Of a DNA stretch of 64,000 nt, positions 12,637 through 27,599 are shown piece by piece. Positions within the stretch are counted from its first letter, which is position 1; every line of letters starts with the position of its first letter. The translations under genes were made by a program, and so were the position numbers. The notes beneath the pieces are model-generated. The model saw only the letters and a list, made by a program, of their open reading frames with translations, was not told the DNA's origin and did not search any database. The stretch is from Epiperipatus broadwayi (Eukaryota; Onychophora; Udeonychophora; Euonychophora; Peripatidae), in assembly GCA_028023455.1 (NCBI GenBank), contig JAQFVV010000284.1:96001-160000 (forward strand). Direction: 5' to 3'.

Positions 12637-12772
12637 GAAAAAACTGCTTTTAAAACAGTGATGGTTATGGACTGTATACGTTTATATTTAGAAAGTGAAG
12701 AGTATGCTCGTTCATTGAATTTAACAGAAAAAAGAGATATTGCAGAAATATTATGGGGCACGGAGCTACAAG
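12637..12772 (+). CDS. Candidate host-gene exon, function unknown
   Basis: A 136-bp interval is bounded by an acceptor-like ATGTTTTAG and a donor-like CAAG/GTAATG. It is open in one frame across its length and encodes 45 residues, including MDCIRLYLESEEYARSLNLT and RDIAEILWGTELQ. Composition is balanced and helix-like, unlike the surrounding AT-rich noise and the Asn/Lys-heavy transposon fossils. It starts in phase 0 and ends with one extra base. The segment at 24212-24330 begins with the two bases needed to complete that codon and continues in an open frame, so the two look like consecutive exons of one plus-strand gene with an ~11.4 kb intron. I do not recognise the protein. The gene's other exons were not found. 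Confidence 0.55.
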
Positions 12773-13080
12773 GTAATGTATAGACAAATAGTTATATATA
12801 TATATATATATATAATGTTATAGATGATTATGTATTAGTCGGCATTATATTGATATGTTTATTCATGTTTAAAGAGGTTTATTTAAACTTCATTGTAACA
12901 ATATTTCATATTCTGTAGTCAAGTTGCAATCTTTAAGTGTCCATATATATTCAATGGACCATTAGTAAGAATGAATTTCTATTCTTGCTATTAAAAAGTT
13001 GAAATGGTTGCCTTGACAGCAGTGAGAAATATTGATTACTATATTTACTGTGAATGTTTAGGTGGTGACTGGTTGGAATC

Positions 13081-13124
13081 TATATATATATATATATATA
13101 TATATATAGATATCCAACCATATA

Positions 13125-13163
<39 letters not shown>
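13081..13163. repeat. TA dinucleotide repeats (two blocks)
   Basis: Blocks of (TA)n at about 13081-13109 and 13129-13163 are separated by TAGATATCCAACCATATACTG. Confidence 0.95.
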
Positions 13164-13164
<1 letters not shown>

Positions 13165-13276
13165 CAGTATATTTTGGAGAATATATTTCATTTGCTGTAT
13201 AAATTAACTAAATGCATAGATGATTTTATTAATTTAGAGGTGAAGCTTGATATCATTAATTTTCAAATTATTGATG

Positions 13277-13445
<169 letters not shown>

Positions 13446-13489
13446 CGAAAAATATTATATATATATATTCTTTAATAAATAAAAACTAA

Positions 13490-14980
<1,491 letters not shown>

Positions 14981-15189
14981 AGTTCTTATCTCAGGTTTTA
15001 CTATTGCACTACCCTATAAGAGGAAGATGGGCTAGATTTTCCATGGCTTCATCTTAATATAGATCAAAACAGCAAAATGATAAAATATTAATAAATTTCA
15101 CATCCGCCAAGCCAAAGTATATTATAAATTAAATATTATACATTATATGAACACTAGTTTATGAGCTTGATCAAAAGAGCCAACTCTTC

Positions 15190-16740
15190 TGTAGCATGAA
15201 AAATACTTATATGCTACTGATGTGAATATACCTATTGTAGCTAATATTGGTAGTCCTACAGAAAATATTTCAGCATTTGTTAATAATGTTATTAAATTTA
15301 TTCCACCATCATTTAATTCTTATGTTAAAGATACTACTCATTTTCTTTGTGTTTTAGAAAATATTAAATCTGAATTATCAGATGATTTTTTTGGTTACTT
15401 TGGATATTGTATCACTATACACAAATATACCTCATGATCATGGAGTTGAGGCTATTAAATGTGCTTTACAATATAGAAAGTATGATCATGGTCTTATTAC
15501 TACTATAGTTGAATTAATATATTTAGTTTAAGAAATGTTTTTTTTTTTACTTTTGATTCTAGATACTATTTACAGAAACAAGGTACTGCAATAGGTACAA
15601 AGATGGCACCAAGTTATGTGAATATTTTTATGTCAAAACTAGAATTCTATATACTTGATAATGCTAGGCTAAAACCTCATACTTGACTTAGATATATAGA
15701 TGACATTTTCATGATATGGCCACATAATGAAGTTGAACTTCATAATTGTTTAAGTTATTTAATTAATTTTAATAAAAAATATTAATTTTACAATGAATTT
15801 TTCAAAATCAATTGCTCGTTTTCTTGATGTTGAAGTTATTTACACTAATAGAGTTCTTACTATTACTGTATATAGGAAATCAACTGATAATAACCACTAT
15901 CTACATTTTTATAGTAACCATCCTAAACATTTAAAGGTTAATATTCTTTATAGTCAATTTTTAAGAATGAAGAGGATTTATAATGATGAGAAATTTCTTC
16001 AAGAAAATAATAGTATTTTATATAATAGATTGGTCAGTATGAGGTATCCTAAGACATTGTTGGATAATGCAGTAAGGAGATCTTTAATTGATAGAAAGAA
16101 ACTTCTTTTATCTAAAAAGAGTAAAAAAGCAATTAGATGTTCCACCATTGGTTCTTCCTTTTAATAGCGATTTACCTAATATTAACCGGATATTGGTGAA
16201 ACATTTTAACATATTACACTCCACAGATTATTTAAAATCTATTTTTTCTGATCCACCTAAGGTTGTATATTGAAAACATAGATCACTTAGAGATATACTT
16301 GTCAAAACAAATTGTATTAGTGATTCTGTACAGGAAAAAGGATGTTCTCCATGTGAAGATAAAATATGTTTTACATGTAAACATATTGTTGTGACCAAAG
16401 TGGTCTATAGTACTAAGAATCATAATTTTAAATGGTATATTCCTAATTATGTTACATGTAAAAGTGTTAATTTGATATATTTTATAGAGTGTAGTAGATG
16501 TTTAAACCAGTATATATGTGAGTCAGCAAATAGTTTACATGTCAGAATGACTAATCATAGATTTGACATTTTGCATAAGAATAAAGATAGACTGGTTTCA
16601 AAACATTTTAACTTACTGAATCATTCAATTGATGATTTAATAATAATTCTTCAGAAAGGTTTTTCTTTTACAAGGGAGAGGAAACAAAATGATAGTTTTT
16701 TATTTTTAAATTCAAGTCCTCAGAAACACATAGATTGAAT
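15190..16740 (+). mobile_element. Penelope-like retroelement (PLE) with RT and GIY-YIG endonuclease, decayed
   Basis: PLEs encode a telomerase-related reverse transcriptase fused to a C-terminal GIY-YIG nuclease. Here the RT part starts near 15222 (VANIGSPTENISAFV), shifts frame in a T run near 15388, and continues with TLDIVSLYTNIP, then GTAIGTKMAPSYVNIF near 15590. The catalytic RYIDDIF follows near 15690, and then LTITVYRKSTDNNHYLHF. After further breaks the nuclease domain is open from 16391 to 16738, with the cysteine/GIY-YIG region NLIYFIECSRCLNQYI and HVRMTNHR. The YIG glycine is replaced (YIC). Stops at about 15529, 15686 and 15783, plus frameshifts, make it inactive. The 5' part of the element is absent. 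It lies inside the putative 11.4 kb intron. Confidence 0.85.
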
Positions 16741-17300
16741 TTAAACACTGAAACTATTACATCTCTGGGTTACCTGTTTTTTATGTGAAAATTTTCTTAT
16801 ATGAGATTTTTTTATGTAAAGATTGGTTATATGGATATTTAATATCTGTGTTTAATTGGTATATAGATAAATAATTAATTATTATAAATTATTGTACTTT
16901 GCACTAACTATAATTTTTGATTAAAATGTATAAGTATTTTAGTTTTTAATAAATATGAATGTGAGCACAGCTATTTTTTGTATGTGAGCATAGTCTAATT
17001 TTTGTATGTATGCATATTTGTATATTTTAATTTTGAATTATTTATTTATTTATTTATTTCAATTTAAATAGAATTTCAGCTTGATTAGGAGGAAATGTAG
17101 TTTTTTTTCTTTTTTTGTTTAAATTTTGTCATTGATTGAGTAGATATTCTGTGTTAGATTTTGTGACCAACCAGGGTTTTTTTTTTATTACATTTTTAAT
17201 TTTTTATCAAATTTGTAATTTTTGATTTTCGCCATTTTACTGTGTATTTTTTTACTTTCTGATGAAAACCAGTAATCTGTTTGAAATATAATATTATTTA
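16741..17300 (+). other. 3' flank of the PLE, AT-rich, with a hammerhead-like core
   Basis: This is T-rich non-coding sequence downstream of the nuclease domain, where PLEs carry the distal part of their terminal repeat. Apart from the hammerhead-like motif at 17255-17315 (listed separately), it holds only homopolymer runs and a TTTA repeat near 17041. Confidence 0.4.
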
Positions 17301-17315
17301 TTGGATTTATAAGTC
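17255..17315 (+). ncRNA. Degenerate hammerhead-like motif, possibly in the PLE terminal region
   Basis: The order CTGATGA, then AAACCAG-TAAT-CTGTTT, then GAAAT is seen at 17266-17294. The middle part can form a 6-bp stem II with one bulged C. Hammerheads are established components of PLE terminal repeats, and this copy lies ~520 bp downstream of the PLE nuclease domain. However, a well-formed stem I and stem III cannot be drawn from the flanks (ACUUU on the left, AUAUAAUAUUAU on the right). It is either a decayed ribozyme or a chance match. Confidence 0.35.
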
Positions 17316-17734
17316 TTCTTTTGTTTATATATATGACAAAATAACAATGAGCATAAAATGGGCACCATTATTTATAAAATAAGGTTTCAAAACAGCATCA
17401 AAAATGACGCTATAATAAATAATAATACAAAGATTTTAAATAATGGCTTAAAAAAACATATTTTGTAACTAAATGCACACTGTTTTAAAACATAAGCATA
17501 ATGAATAATAATTAAAATAAGCAAAAGAAAAATAAATATAAATGCAGTTAGTAAGTTATATAGAAAAACATTAAGTTAATAAAAAAAATTAACAAAAATA
17601 TTTAAATATTATTTACAAAAAAATTAATACAGAGTTTATATTAATATAGTTAGCTAACCTGTATTTCAAAGAAATAATGATAATTTTGGATTTTGACAGA
17701 GTTCTGTGATTTTAATTGATATTAAAATGGTTCT

Positions 17735-17905
17735 CATATAGCTGGACTGGAGATACTTATGCTGGAATGAAGGTGAGTACTTTTAGCAGCTTATGGCATC
17801 TTCTATTTAGTTGAGAGATGATTTAAGATGGTATTCCTATATGTGGACTGGGGTACTTGAGTTGGAATGAAGGTGAATTCTTTTTAGCAGCTTATGGCAT
17901 TTTTT
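17735..17905. repeat. Short tandem duplication, ~100 bp unit
   Basis: The unit running from TGGACTGG through TTGGAATGAAGGTGA to AGCAGCTTATGGCAT occurs twice, at about 17742-17802 and 17840-17902, with substitutions. The function is unknown. Confidence 0.7.
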
Positions 17906-19251
<1,346 letters not shown>

Positions 19252-19437
19252 ATATGAAGATTTTCATGGGTTGCATATATAAATGACATATTTTGTGAAT
19301 TCAACCTTGTTAGAAATTTCAATATTTATCTACCAACATTTTGACTTGATCACACAAGTCATATACTGGGTGATTGTAGGGCGCTACAATCACTGAAGTT
19401 CCACCAATAGCAAAAATGTTAAATTAAGAATGTTTTT

Positions 19438-21120
19438 TTAAAAAAAATTTCCAAATAGGAGAAAGTTTGGATGTATCATCTCGCTTGTTGACACAATCTT
19501 GCCTTTTAAGTATCTCAATGGCTTCTCTGATTTTGCACTGGTAGAGATTATCACATCTGGATATGATCCGGTACTAGAAAAATCAATTTTGTGAACTGAA
19601 TCATTAGTATGGATTGAGAATGCTGATGATGATGAGTGTTGTTTAACTGCATTACCACGTTCATCTTTTCTGACATTGATATGATGAATACTCATACCTA
19701 CATAAAAAGCTTTACTATTTTCACATGAGATTTGATAAACACCATGAGAGTCAAGAGGGATTGCATTCTTAGGCTTGGTTATTATATTGCTGATGTTTTG
19801 ATGAGTAGAGAACGCTGTATTTATCTTATAGCATTTTAATATACTTCCAATACTGTTTGTATTTCCTTTTACATATAGAACACAAATCCTAATAACTGAT
19901 TTATCATCTTTTTGTTTCCTATTTTGTCCATTTTGGGCTTGAAATAAGGCTCATTTAATAAATTTATAATTATAACTATTTGCTAATAAAACACTATTAA
20001 TATGATTTATTTCTTCTTTCAGATGTGACTTATCTGATATGTTAATTTATTTATTTAAAAGAGTTTTGGCTACAGAAACTATCTGAGTTGGGTGATGATG
20101 AGAATGTAGATGTAAATTTCTGTCTGTGTGTGTATTCTTTCTGTAAATCGAAAAAGATAAACTATTTGGTGTTCTGGTGATTAGAACTTTGAGAAAAGGG
20201 AGTTTTTCACCAGACCGTCTCCATTGTAAATTTAATATGAGGATGCATATTATTTAAATGTAAGAAAAAATCATCCAATTTATTTTTCCTATGTCGCCAT
20301 ATGACAAAAGTGTCATCTATGTATCTGAGCCCAATGAGAGTTTTTTAAGATGATGATTTTAAAGCATTCGTTTCTATACTTTTCATGAATAAATCAGCTA
20401 TTACTCCTGAGATAGGTGAGCCCATATGAGTACCAAAATCTTGTCTGTAATGTTGTCTATTGTATACAAAATATGTGCTCCAGAGACAATGTTTAATCAA
20501 AGCAATAATATGGTTTGGTAAATTGCAGCATTGCAAGATTACATTTAAAGCTTCATCAATTGGAATGTTTGTAAACAAAGACAGGACATCAAAACTGACC
20601 ATAATGTCATTAGCATTAATTTAAAATTTTTTTAAAACACAAAATAAAGTGAAAAGAGTTTTTAATATATGATTTAAGAGATGGGATTGTCGGTTTAATG
20701 AAATAAAATAAATGTCAAGCTAAAATATGAGTTGGAGATCCTATTGCACTTACTATTGGATGAAGGGGGATAACTTGTTTGTGAATTGTTGGGAGTCCAT
20801 ACAATTTTGGGCAGACACATGATTTTTCACTAGAGATTATTTTTTTATCTCTGTTTCAATAGGGGATTTATTAATAATGACTTTTTGTTGTTTTTTTCCA
20901 AATATGTAGTGTGATCTCTTTTTGATGGTTTTTAAGTTTTATCATTAAGCAGATCTAAAATTGTATTATGGTACATGTCACGATCCATAATGACAGTAGC
21001 ATTACCTTTATCCACTGGAAGTACAACAATTGATTTGTCCAATTTTATATTATTTAATGCTTGTCTTTCTTTCTTTAAAATATGTTTTTAGAAAGCTTAC
21101 TTTTTTAAAAATATTGCAAA
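19438..21120 (-). mobile_element. PLE of the canonical RT-GIY-YIG type, minus strand, decayed
   Basis: Read from 21.06 kb downward, the order is VVLPVDKGNATVIMDRDMYH (near 21.0 kb), the conserved opening of PLE reverse transcriptases, followed by VSFDVLSLFTNIPIDEAL (20345-20602 frame). Next come QDFGTHMGSPISGVIADLF and the catalytic LRYIDDTFVIW near 20.3 kb. The nuclease follows at 19.8-19.6 kb: GVYQISCENSKAFYVG (GIY-YIG-like GVY...YVG) and HHINVRKDERGNAVKQH. Stops and frame changes separate the pieces. This family differs from the plus-strand PLE at 15.2 kb and from the pair at 39.8-46.5 kb. The upstream end joins the 1.1 kb dispersed repeat at about 21121. Confidence 0.85.
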
Positions 21121-22345
<1,225 letters not shown>

Positions 22346-22402
22346 AATAAAGTTTGATATCTGTATTCGTTTCACAATATATGTAATATACAAATCAATA
22401 TA

Positions 22403-22577
22403 TATATATCAAAATACAGTACAATCTTTTAGAAGTACTTTTGACTATACACTTTGTAGTCTTTATCAACTATATAACATTATATAGTTGATAAAGACTA
22501 CAAAGAGTATAGTCAAAAGTACTTCTAAAAGATTATATTTTGTATAAATTGTACTGTATTTTGATATATATATATAT
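22403..22577. repeat. Near-perfect palindrome, ~80 bp arms
   Basis: The left arm (ATATCAAAATACAGTACAAT... to ...GATAAAGACTACAAA on its complement) is repeated in inverted orientation almost without a spacer. The arms meet around 22480, with one ~13-bp insertion in the right arm near 22540. Both ends run into TA repeats. This is a foldback element or MITE-like palindrome. Confidence 0.85.
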
Positions 22578-22584
22578 TGAATTG

Positions 22585-22622
<38 letters not shown>

Positions 22623-22634
22623 AACATATATAAT

Positions 22635-22672
<38 letters not shown>

Positions 22673-22679
22673 CAATTAA

Positions 22680-23830
22680 TATGTTTTCTGATGAAGGCTT
22701 TAAATTTTATTGAACAAAATATTGTTGCATCCTTTAATGGTAAATTTTATAAGATGAGTAAAGGCTGACCAATGGGATTACCAATGATAGCACAGTTATG
22801 CAGTTTTGTTTTATCATATTATGAAGAGAAGATTTTAAACAAATTTATATTTATGGGAAGTATTAAGATATAAATGAGATATGTGGATGATGTTTTTATA
22901 TGTGCTTCTTCAGAAATGATTGATAAAATTTTTGATGAATATAATAAATTAAAAGGTCTTATCTGGACTATGGAGAAAGAATATAATAACAGTATTAAAT
23001 ATTTAGATTTGATAATTTCAAGGAACAATAATATGATTGACTATAAATTGTTTATTAAACCTATTGAAACTAGAGGGTATATTCCCTATTTATCTAATGT
23101 GCCACATAATTATAAGATGGCTGGTTTTAGATTTTTTTTTGTATAGAAATAATATTTTGTGTTAATATGCATGTGATGAAAAGAAAAATGTTGAAAATTA
23201 TGTAAGTGAATTATTAAGTTTAGGTTATAATATAAAAGAAATTTATCAAGTGGTTTGTCAATTTAGTAAGAAAATTAATAGAAATACTGGTGATGAAGAA
23301 ATTAAGAGTAAGAAGTGGATTTCTTTGCCTTTTTATAATAATAATCAAGTAAAATTTATGAAAAAAGTTTATAATGGTATATATAGTGTTTCATTTTATG
23401 GATCAGGTAATTTAAATAGAATGGTTAATAATTCAAAAGATAAGTTAGAAAAAAATAACATGAGTAATATAAATTATAGAATTTTTTGTGGGTGTAACTT
23501 ATCATATGTAGGGGAATATAGATGTAATATGGAGAAAAAAATTAAAGAACATAAATTGTTATATAAAAGAGTTTTGAAAAATATACAGATATGTAATGAT
23601 AACAGTAATGAAGTCAAGTTATATACTGAATCTGTTTTTTATGATCATGATAGAAATTGTAATTTTAAGTTTAATTTTGATATAAATAAAATAAAAATTT
23701 TAGGCCAAGAGAGAGATAATGAAAAAAGCAAAATTAAAGAGGCAGTTTTTATTAGTAGGTATAAAAATATGATAATAAACAGACAGTCAGCAAATGTTAG
23801 GATTAATGAATTGTGGGATATTTAAATTGA
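22680..23830 (+). mobile_element. 5'-truncated PLE of the divergent family (copy C)
   Basis: It starts inside the RT domain with FYKMSKG-stop-PMGLPMIAQ (near 22.75 kb). It continues through a frame with the catalytic MRYVDDVFIC (22874) and YLDLIISRNNNMIDYKLFIK, breaks near 23146, and reopens from 23250 to 23825. The last part has RIFCGCNLSYVGEYRCNMEK (GIY-YIG region) and a tail INRQSANVRINELWDI shared with the 39.8-46.5 kb copies. 5' truncation is typical of target-primed retroposition. It begins directly after a palindrome and TA repeats. It is inactive. Confidence 0.8.
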
Positions 23831-23999
23831 CATGTTTTTTCTGGTTGGTAATAGATGATTCCATTTTGAAAGTTGAGTTGAAAATGATTATGAATATAAT
23901 CGAAAATATTTCTTTATGAGTTTTATTTATATTGTATTATAAATTGTTTACCGTTGTTTGGAATATATTTAAGTATCATTATATATATATGCTTGATGT

Positions 24000-24250
24000 A
24001 TATATATATGTTTGATTAATAGGTTTTACAAGTAATTTTTATAGCAATTTAATCTTAACAGAATTTATTTTAAAAAAAATATTTAAATGCAAATACAAAT
24101 TTAAACATCGTTAAGTAATCAAAATGAACGAATTAATTTTAGCTTTAATGCAAAGTCCTGCTTATACTGGACTATAAATTAATTTGTCTACAATATTGGT
24201 TAATTTTATAGAAGGCTTTGAAGCATGGATTGGACTTCCGGATCCATTGC
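24000..24250 (+). repeat. Dispersed ~250-bp duplication spanning intron end and exon start (copy 1)
   Basis: The sequence from TTTGATTAATA near 24011 through to GGATCCATTGCTTCA near 24254 is repeated at 38371-38616 with ~90% identity by eye. The shared part includes the acceptor TTTTATAG and the first ~45 bases of the candidate exon. The end of the similarity coincides with an imperfect hairpin (TGAAGCA...TGCTTCA). Confidence 0.75.
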
Positions 24251-24330
24251 TTCATTTCCCAATAGTTAGTGAGAAAAAAAATGTTAAAAAAATGCAGTTG
24301 CTTTAGGTCAGAGATAAACATTTGTGCCAG
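24212..24330 (+). CDS. Candidate host-gene exon with in-frame TAG
   Basis: A 119-bp interval lies between an acceptor-like TTAATTTTATAG and a strong donor CCAG/GTGAGT. Joined to the last base of the 12637-12772 exon, it reads EGFEAWIGLPDPLLHFPIVS, then a Lys/Asn-rich piece ending KKMQLL, then a TAG stop, then VRDKHLCQ up to the donor, ending in phase 0. The donor and the protein-like residues after the TAG suggest the exon originally continued. The stop could be a TGG-to-TAG mutation, an assembly error, a site of RNA editing, or the true end of the protein. I do not recognise the product. The proximal part also exists as a broken copy at 38.57 kb. Confidence 0.45.
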
Positions 24331-24589
24331 GTGAGTTCAAGCCTACTCTTTATTTGTTGTAATATTTAATTTGTTAACTAACTAACAATTTTTTTTTCTT
24401 TATAATATAACTAGGGTCGAGTCTGTGATGTTTTTAGTCTAACAAGATATTTATATATTTTTTAAATTTTCGAATTTTCTGGGGTCAGGTGGTATGCAAG
24501 GTTTTAAGTTTCTAGCATTGTATACTCATTTTATGCCATTACTATCTTCAAAAAGATAATATTTCTTTCACATTCCTTTTTCAATGTGT

Positions 24590-25500
24590 GTGGTACTTGA
24601 TATATTGGGAAAAACTTGTTAAATTTTTTCACGATGCATTACTTGGTGTAGGGTCTCTCAGCCATACTTGCTCCCCTTGCCTGAATTGATATTGCTGGTT
24701 TTATTTTTTTATTTTTCTGATGCAGTGCCACCTGTCTTAATTGTTCATATGCTATCTTTTGATCTTGTAGTTTATCTATCTTCTACTCTTCCATTGGCTT
24801 TTTCATTTTAAATAACTGAGGACATGCTCTCCCATAATGCAAGCGAGTTAGAATAAATCCCGTTGACTCATTCATTGTGTTGTTAATATATTGTATCACA
24901 TTTACAGTTTTATTTACCCAGTTCTGATGGTTGGTTGGTATACATGTCTGAAAGTGTCACCCTTTTTCCGGCATGATTCTTTCACAAGGGTTAGCCTGCA
25001 GATTTCTAACAGAGGTTAGACTATGTTGAATTTCTTGTTTAGCTATCCATGTCTCCCATTCTCTGGATGTAAATGCTGTGCCATGATCAGATATCACTAC
25101 CTGAGATTTTCCAACTTCTGACAACTGTTTTTCCCGAAGTGCCCTTATTCCTCCTCTAGAGTTATCTGTCTATACTGGGTATGCTTTCACATACTTTGAA
25201 AACACATCATACATGACAAACAGATACTGGAATCATTGAAACATCAATAATGGGCCATAATGATCTACAGCTAGCAACTCATTTGGTTTAGATGCGAGGA
25301 TCAGTTTTGGCTCTTCTGCATACGATCGATTTGGGGCTTGCTCTGAGCACAAATCTCACAGGTTTTCAACACATGTAAGATCTGTGAGTACATCCCTGGC
25401 CAATAAAATTGATGTTTTATTGCTTTTTCTACTTTCCAAAAACCATAATGTCCCACTGACTGACGGATGTGGGTAATAATTTGTTTTCTCAATTTGTGAG
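24590..25500 (-). pseudogene. Integrase region of the gypsy element
   Basis: The zinc-binding part is in the frame at 25301-25492: HIRQSVGHYGFWKVEKAIKH followed by FYWPGM and CEICAQSKP, an HHCC (H-H-C-C) module. The catalytic core follows, with the first Asp in ELLAVDHYGPL (near 25.26 kb), the second in VVISDHGTAFTSREWE (near 25.1 kb) and the Glu in ANPCERIM (near 24.98 kb). The NESTGF motif lies near 24.86 kb. All three acidic residues are still visible, but stops interrupt the reading frame near 25.23, 25.17, 24.96 and 24.78 kb. Confidence 0.85.
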
Positions 25501-25559
25501 GTATTATGACTTTCCATGGGCTGTGAAGGCTTTTGATATTAATCTGAAGGATTCCATCT

Positions 25560-26290
25560 GTGATTCTGCATTTTTATAGTGCCTACTGGCTGCCATCTTA
25601 GATGTAATAATGTTATTTATTTCTTATATTGAGCATCCTGAGCCTGCTAATACACTAAATTCTGGAAGTGAGATTCCACTGTGTTTCCTGCTGTTGTCAT
25701 CATTATCATCATTGTCTGGTTTCCTAAATCTGGATTCTGAGCAGCCATGGGAACAGGTTGGTGGCTTAAAACATCAGCCACAATATTCTGTGATCCCGGG
25801 TAATAAATGACACTATACTGAAACTGTTGAAGAATCAGGCTCCTCCTTATCAATCTGTCATTGTTTAGAAAACTCTTGTTTAGAAATTGCAAACATTTGT
25901 GGTCAGTTATAATTACCACTTCTGATCCCAACAAAAATTGTTTGAATTTCTGGTACACCCACACTATTGCTAACGTCTCCTGTTCTGTAGTTGTATAATG
26001 CTTTCCTGCCCCTTTCAACATTCGACTAATAAATTATAACACTTGTTGCTCATTTTTATCCCCAATTTGAAATAATACCATGCTCAAACCTTGCCTACTG
26101 CTATCTGTTTGAATGTAAAAGGGGTGGTTAAAATCTGGATGGTATAACAAAACTGTTTCCAGGAAATTCTCTTTTACTTTACACATTCCTTGCTCATGCC
26201 TCTCTTTCCATTCCCATTTTTACTGCTCTTCTTTATTGATTTGATTAGCTGCATGGTGTCATAAGCAAATCTCGGATAAAAGTGGTGATA
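25560..26290 (-). pseudogene. RNase H region of the gypsy element
   Basis: The frame at 25647-26021 encodes HYTTTEQETLAIVWVYQKFK and VVIITDHKCLQFLNKS, the conserved E and D motifs of gypsy RNase H. RRSLILQQFQYSVIYYPGSQ and a NIVADVLSHQP end typical of these domains follow. The start of the domain (upstream of 26021) has a stop at the join. Confidence 0.85.
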
Positions 26291-27060
26291 GAAATTACAT
26301 AATCCTAGAAATGCTCAAACCTGCTTTTGGTTGGTGGGAACTGGAAAATTCTTTATAGCTTCTAGTTTTGCATGATGGGGTTTGACACCTTGACTATTTA
26401 CAACATGCCCCAAAAATTCAATTTCCTCAATTGCAAAAAAACTCTTTTCCATGTTGATAGTTATATTTTCTCATGCACATTCATGAAAGAAGCTTTCCAA
26501 ATGGCGCAAATGCTCATCGATATCCTTTGAGACGATCACAATATCATCCATGTAAAAACCATGTGTTCCTGTATTTGAGGAGATAAAACATTCTTTAAAC
26601 ATCTCATTAGGCCTGCTCCACTGTTAATTAAACTGAATGGAACCCTCTTGAACATGTGAGTCTGGCCATTGTAACGAAATGCCATATATTTTCTGCCGCA
26701 GTGGTCCGATGCCATTTGTCAATAACTCACTGTCATGTCCATGGTCATGAATACAGTCTTCTCTGTGAGCTGCACAAACATTTTGGGCATCGGCAGTGGC
26801 ACATCACATTCCATAATGGTCACATTATTTAGTCGACGCACATCTAAACACAAACGCACATTTTCATTTTTTTTTATTACAATCAATGGGTTATTGTATG
26901 GTGAAAAAGCCCATTCGATAATATCCCATTTTAGCATCTGCTTTATTTGTTTATCCACTTTCTCTTTGTATTGGAATGGGATAGGGTAAGTTTTTGTTTG
27001 CTGGTATGATTCCTCCCTAAGCCTAATTCAGTGGGTATACCCTCTAATTTTCCCTGGTAC
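26290..27060 (-). pseudogene. Reverse transcriptase region of the gypsy element
   Basis: The frame at 26719-26958 encodes IEWAFSPYNNPLIVIKKNE and RLCLDVRRLNNVT, the first RT blocks. The catalytic FYMDDIVIVSKDIDEHLRHL follows near 26.55 kb (a YMDD box), then IEFLGHVVNSQGVKPHHAK near 26.38 kb, the connection motif. Frame changes near 26.7 kb and 26.47 kb disrupt it. Confidence 0.85.
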
Positions 27061-27159
27061 ACCAGAAAATACCACTGTGTATCTTTGTAATATATGTTGT
27101 AACTGCTGTCTATGCTCCTTATTCTTAATCATTGATATGCCAACTTTTTGTTTTATCAT

Positions 27160-27580
27160 TTCTTCATCGATCACTTGCACAACACAACTGCCAATGGGTG
27201 ATTATCTTGAGCCACTGTTGTAAATAGGACATGTATGTCTTCTAAAATACATTTCCTCATTGGGTAAGGTATGATCCTTTGATACTTCTGAAGGAAATCT
27301 GAACCTAATACTAAGTCATACAACAACCCCTCCATTACTAAGAAGGCATGATTAAAACATTTGCCACTAATTGTAATCTCAAACCACATTTGGTATCATT
27401 CACTATTCCTTTTTCTTCCATTCGCTAGCATTAACTGGATATGGCACATGGAAAACTTTAAGTATCTTGGGCTGCTTTCATATTTCATGGCTAGTCTTTT
27501 GATACAATAGATACTTGACTGCCTGGGTCAACTAATGCTTGTATTTTATTGTCATTTATGTTTACTTGAATAACTGGGTT
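27160..27580 (-). pseudogene. Aspartic protease region of the gypsy element
   Basis: The sequence IQALVDPGSQVSIVSK near 27.53 kb corresponds to the active-site block (normally DTG or DSG followed by S/A). Here Pro replaces the Thr/Ser. The second half, in the 27171-27389 frame, has LVMEGLLYDLVLGSDFLQKY, the usual ILGxDFL flap/helix motif. The active-site change plus a stop between the halves argues that it is inactive. Confidence 0.7.
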
Positions 27581-27599
27581 TGTGTTTGTGTGTATGTCT

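Noticed and set aside
24212-24260. Helitron-like 3' hairpin at the end of the duplicated 250-bp repeat
   Set aside because: A hairpin is present, but there is no CTRR terminus shared by both copies and no A/T insertion signature.
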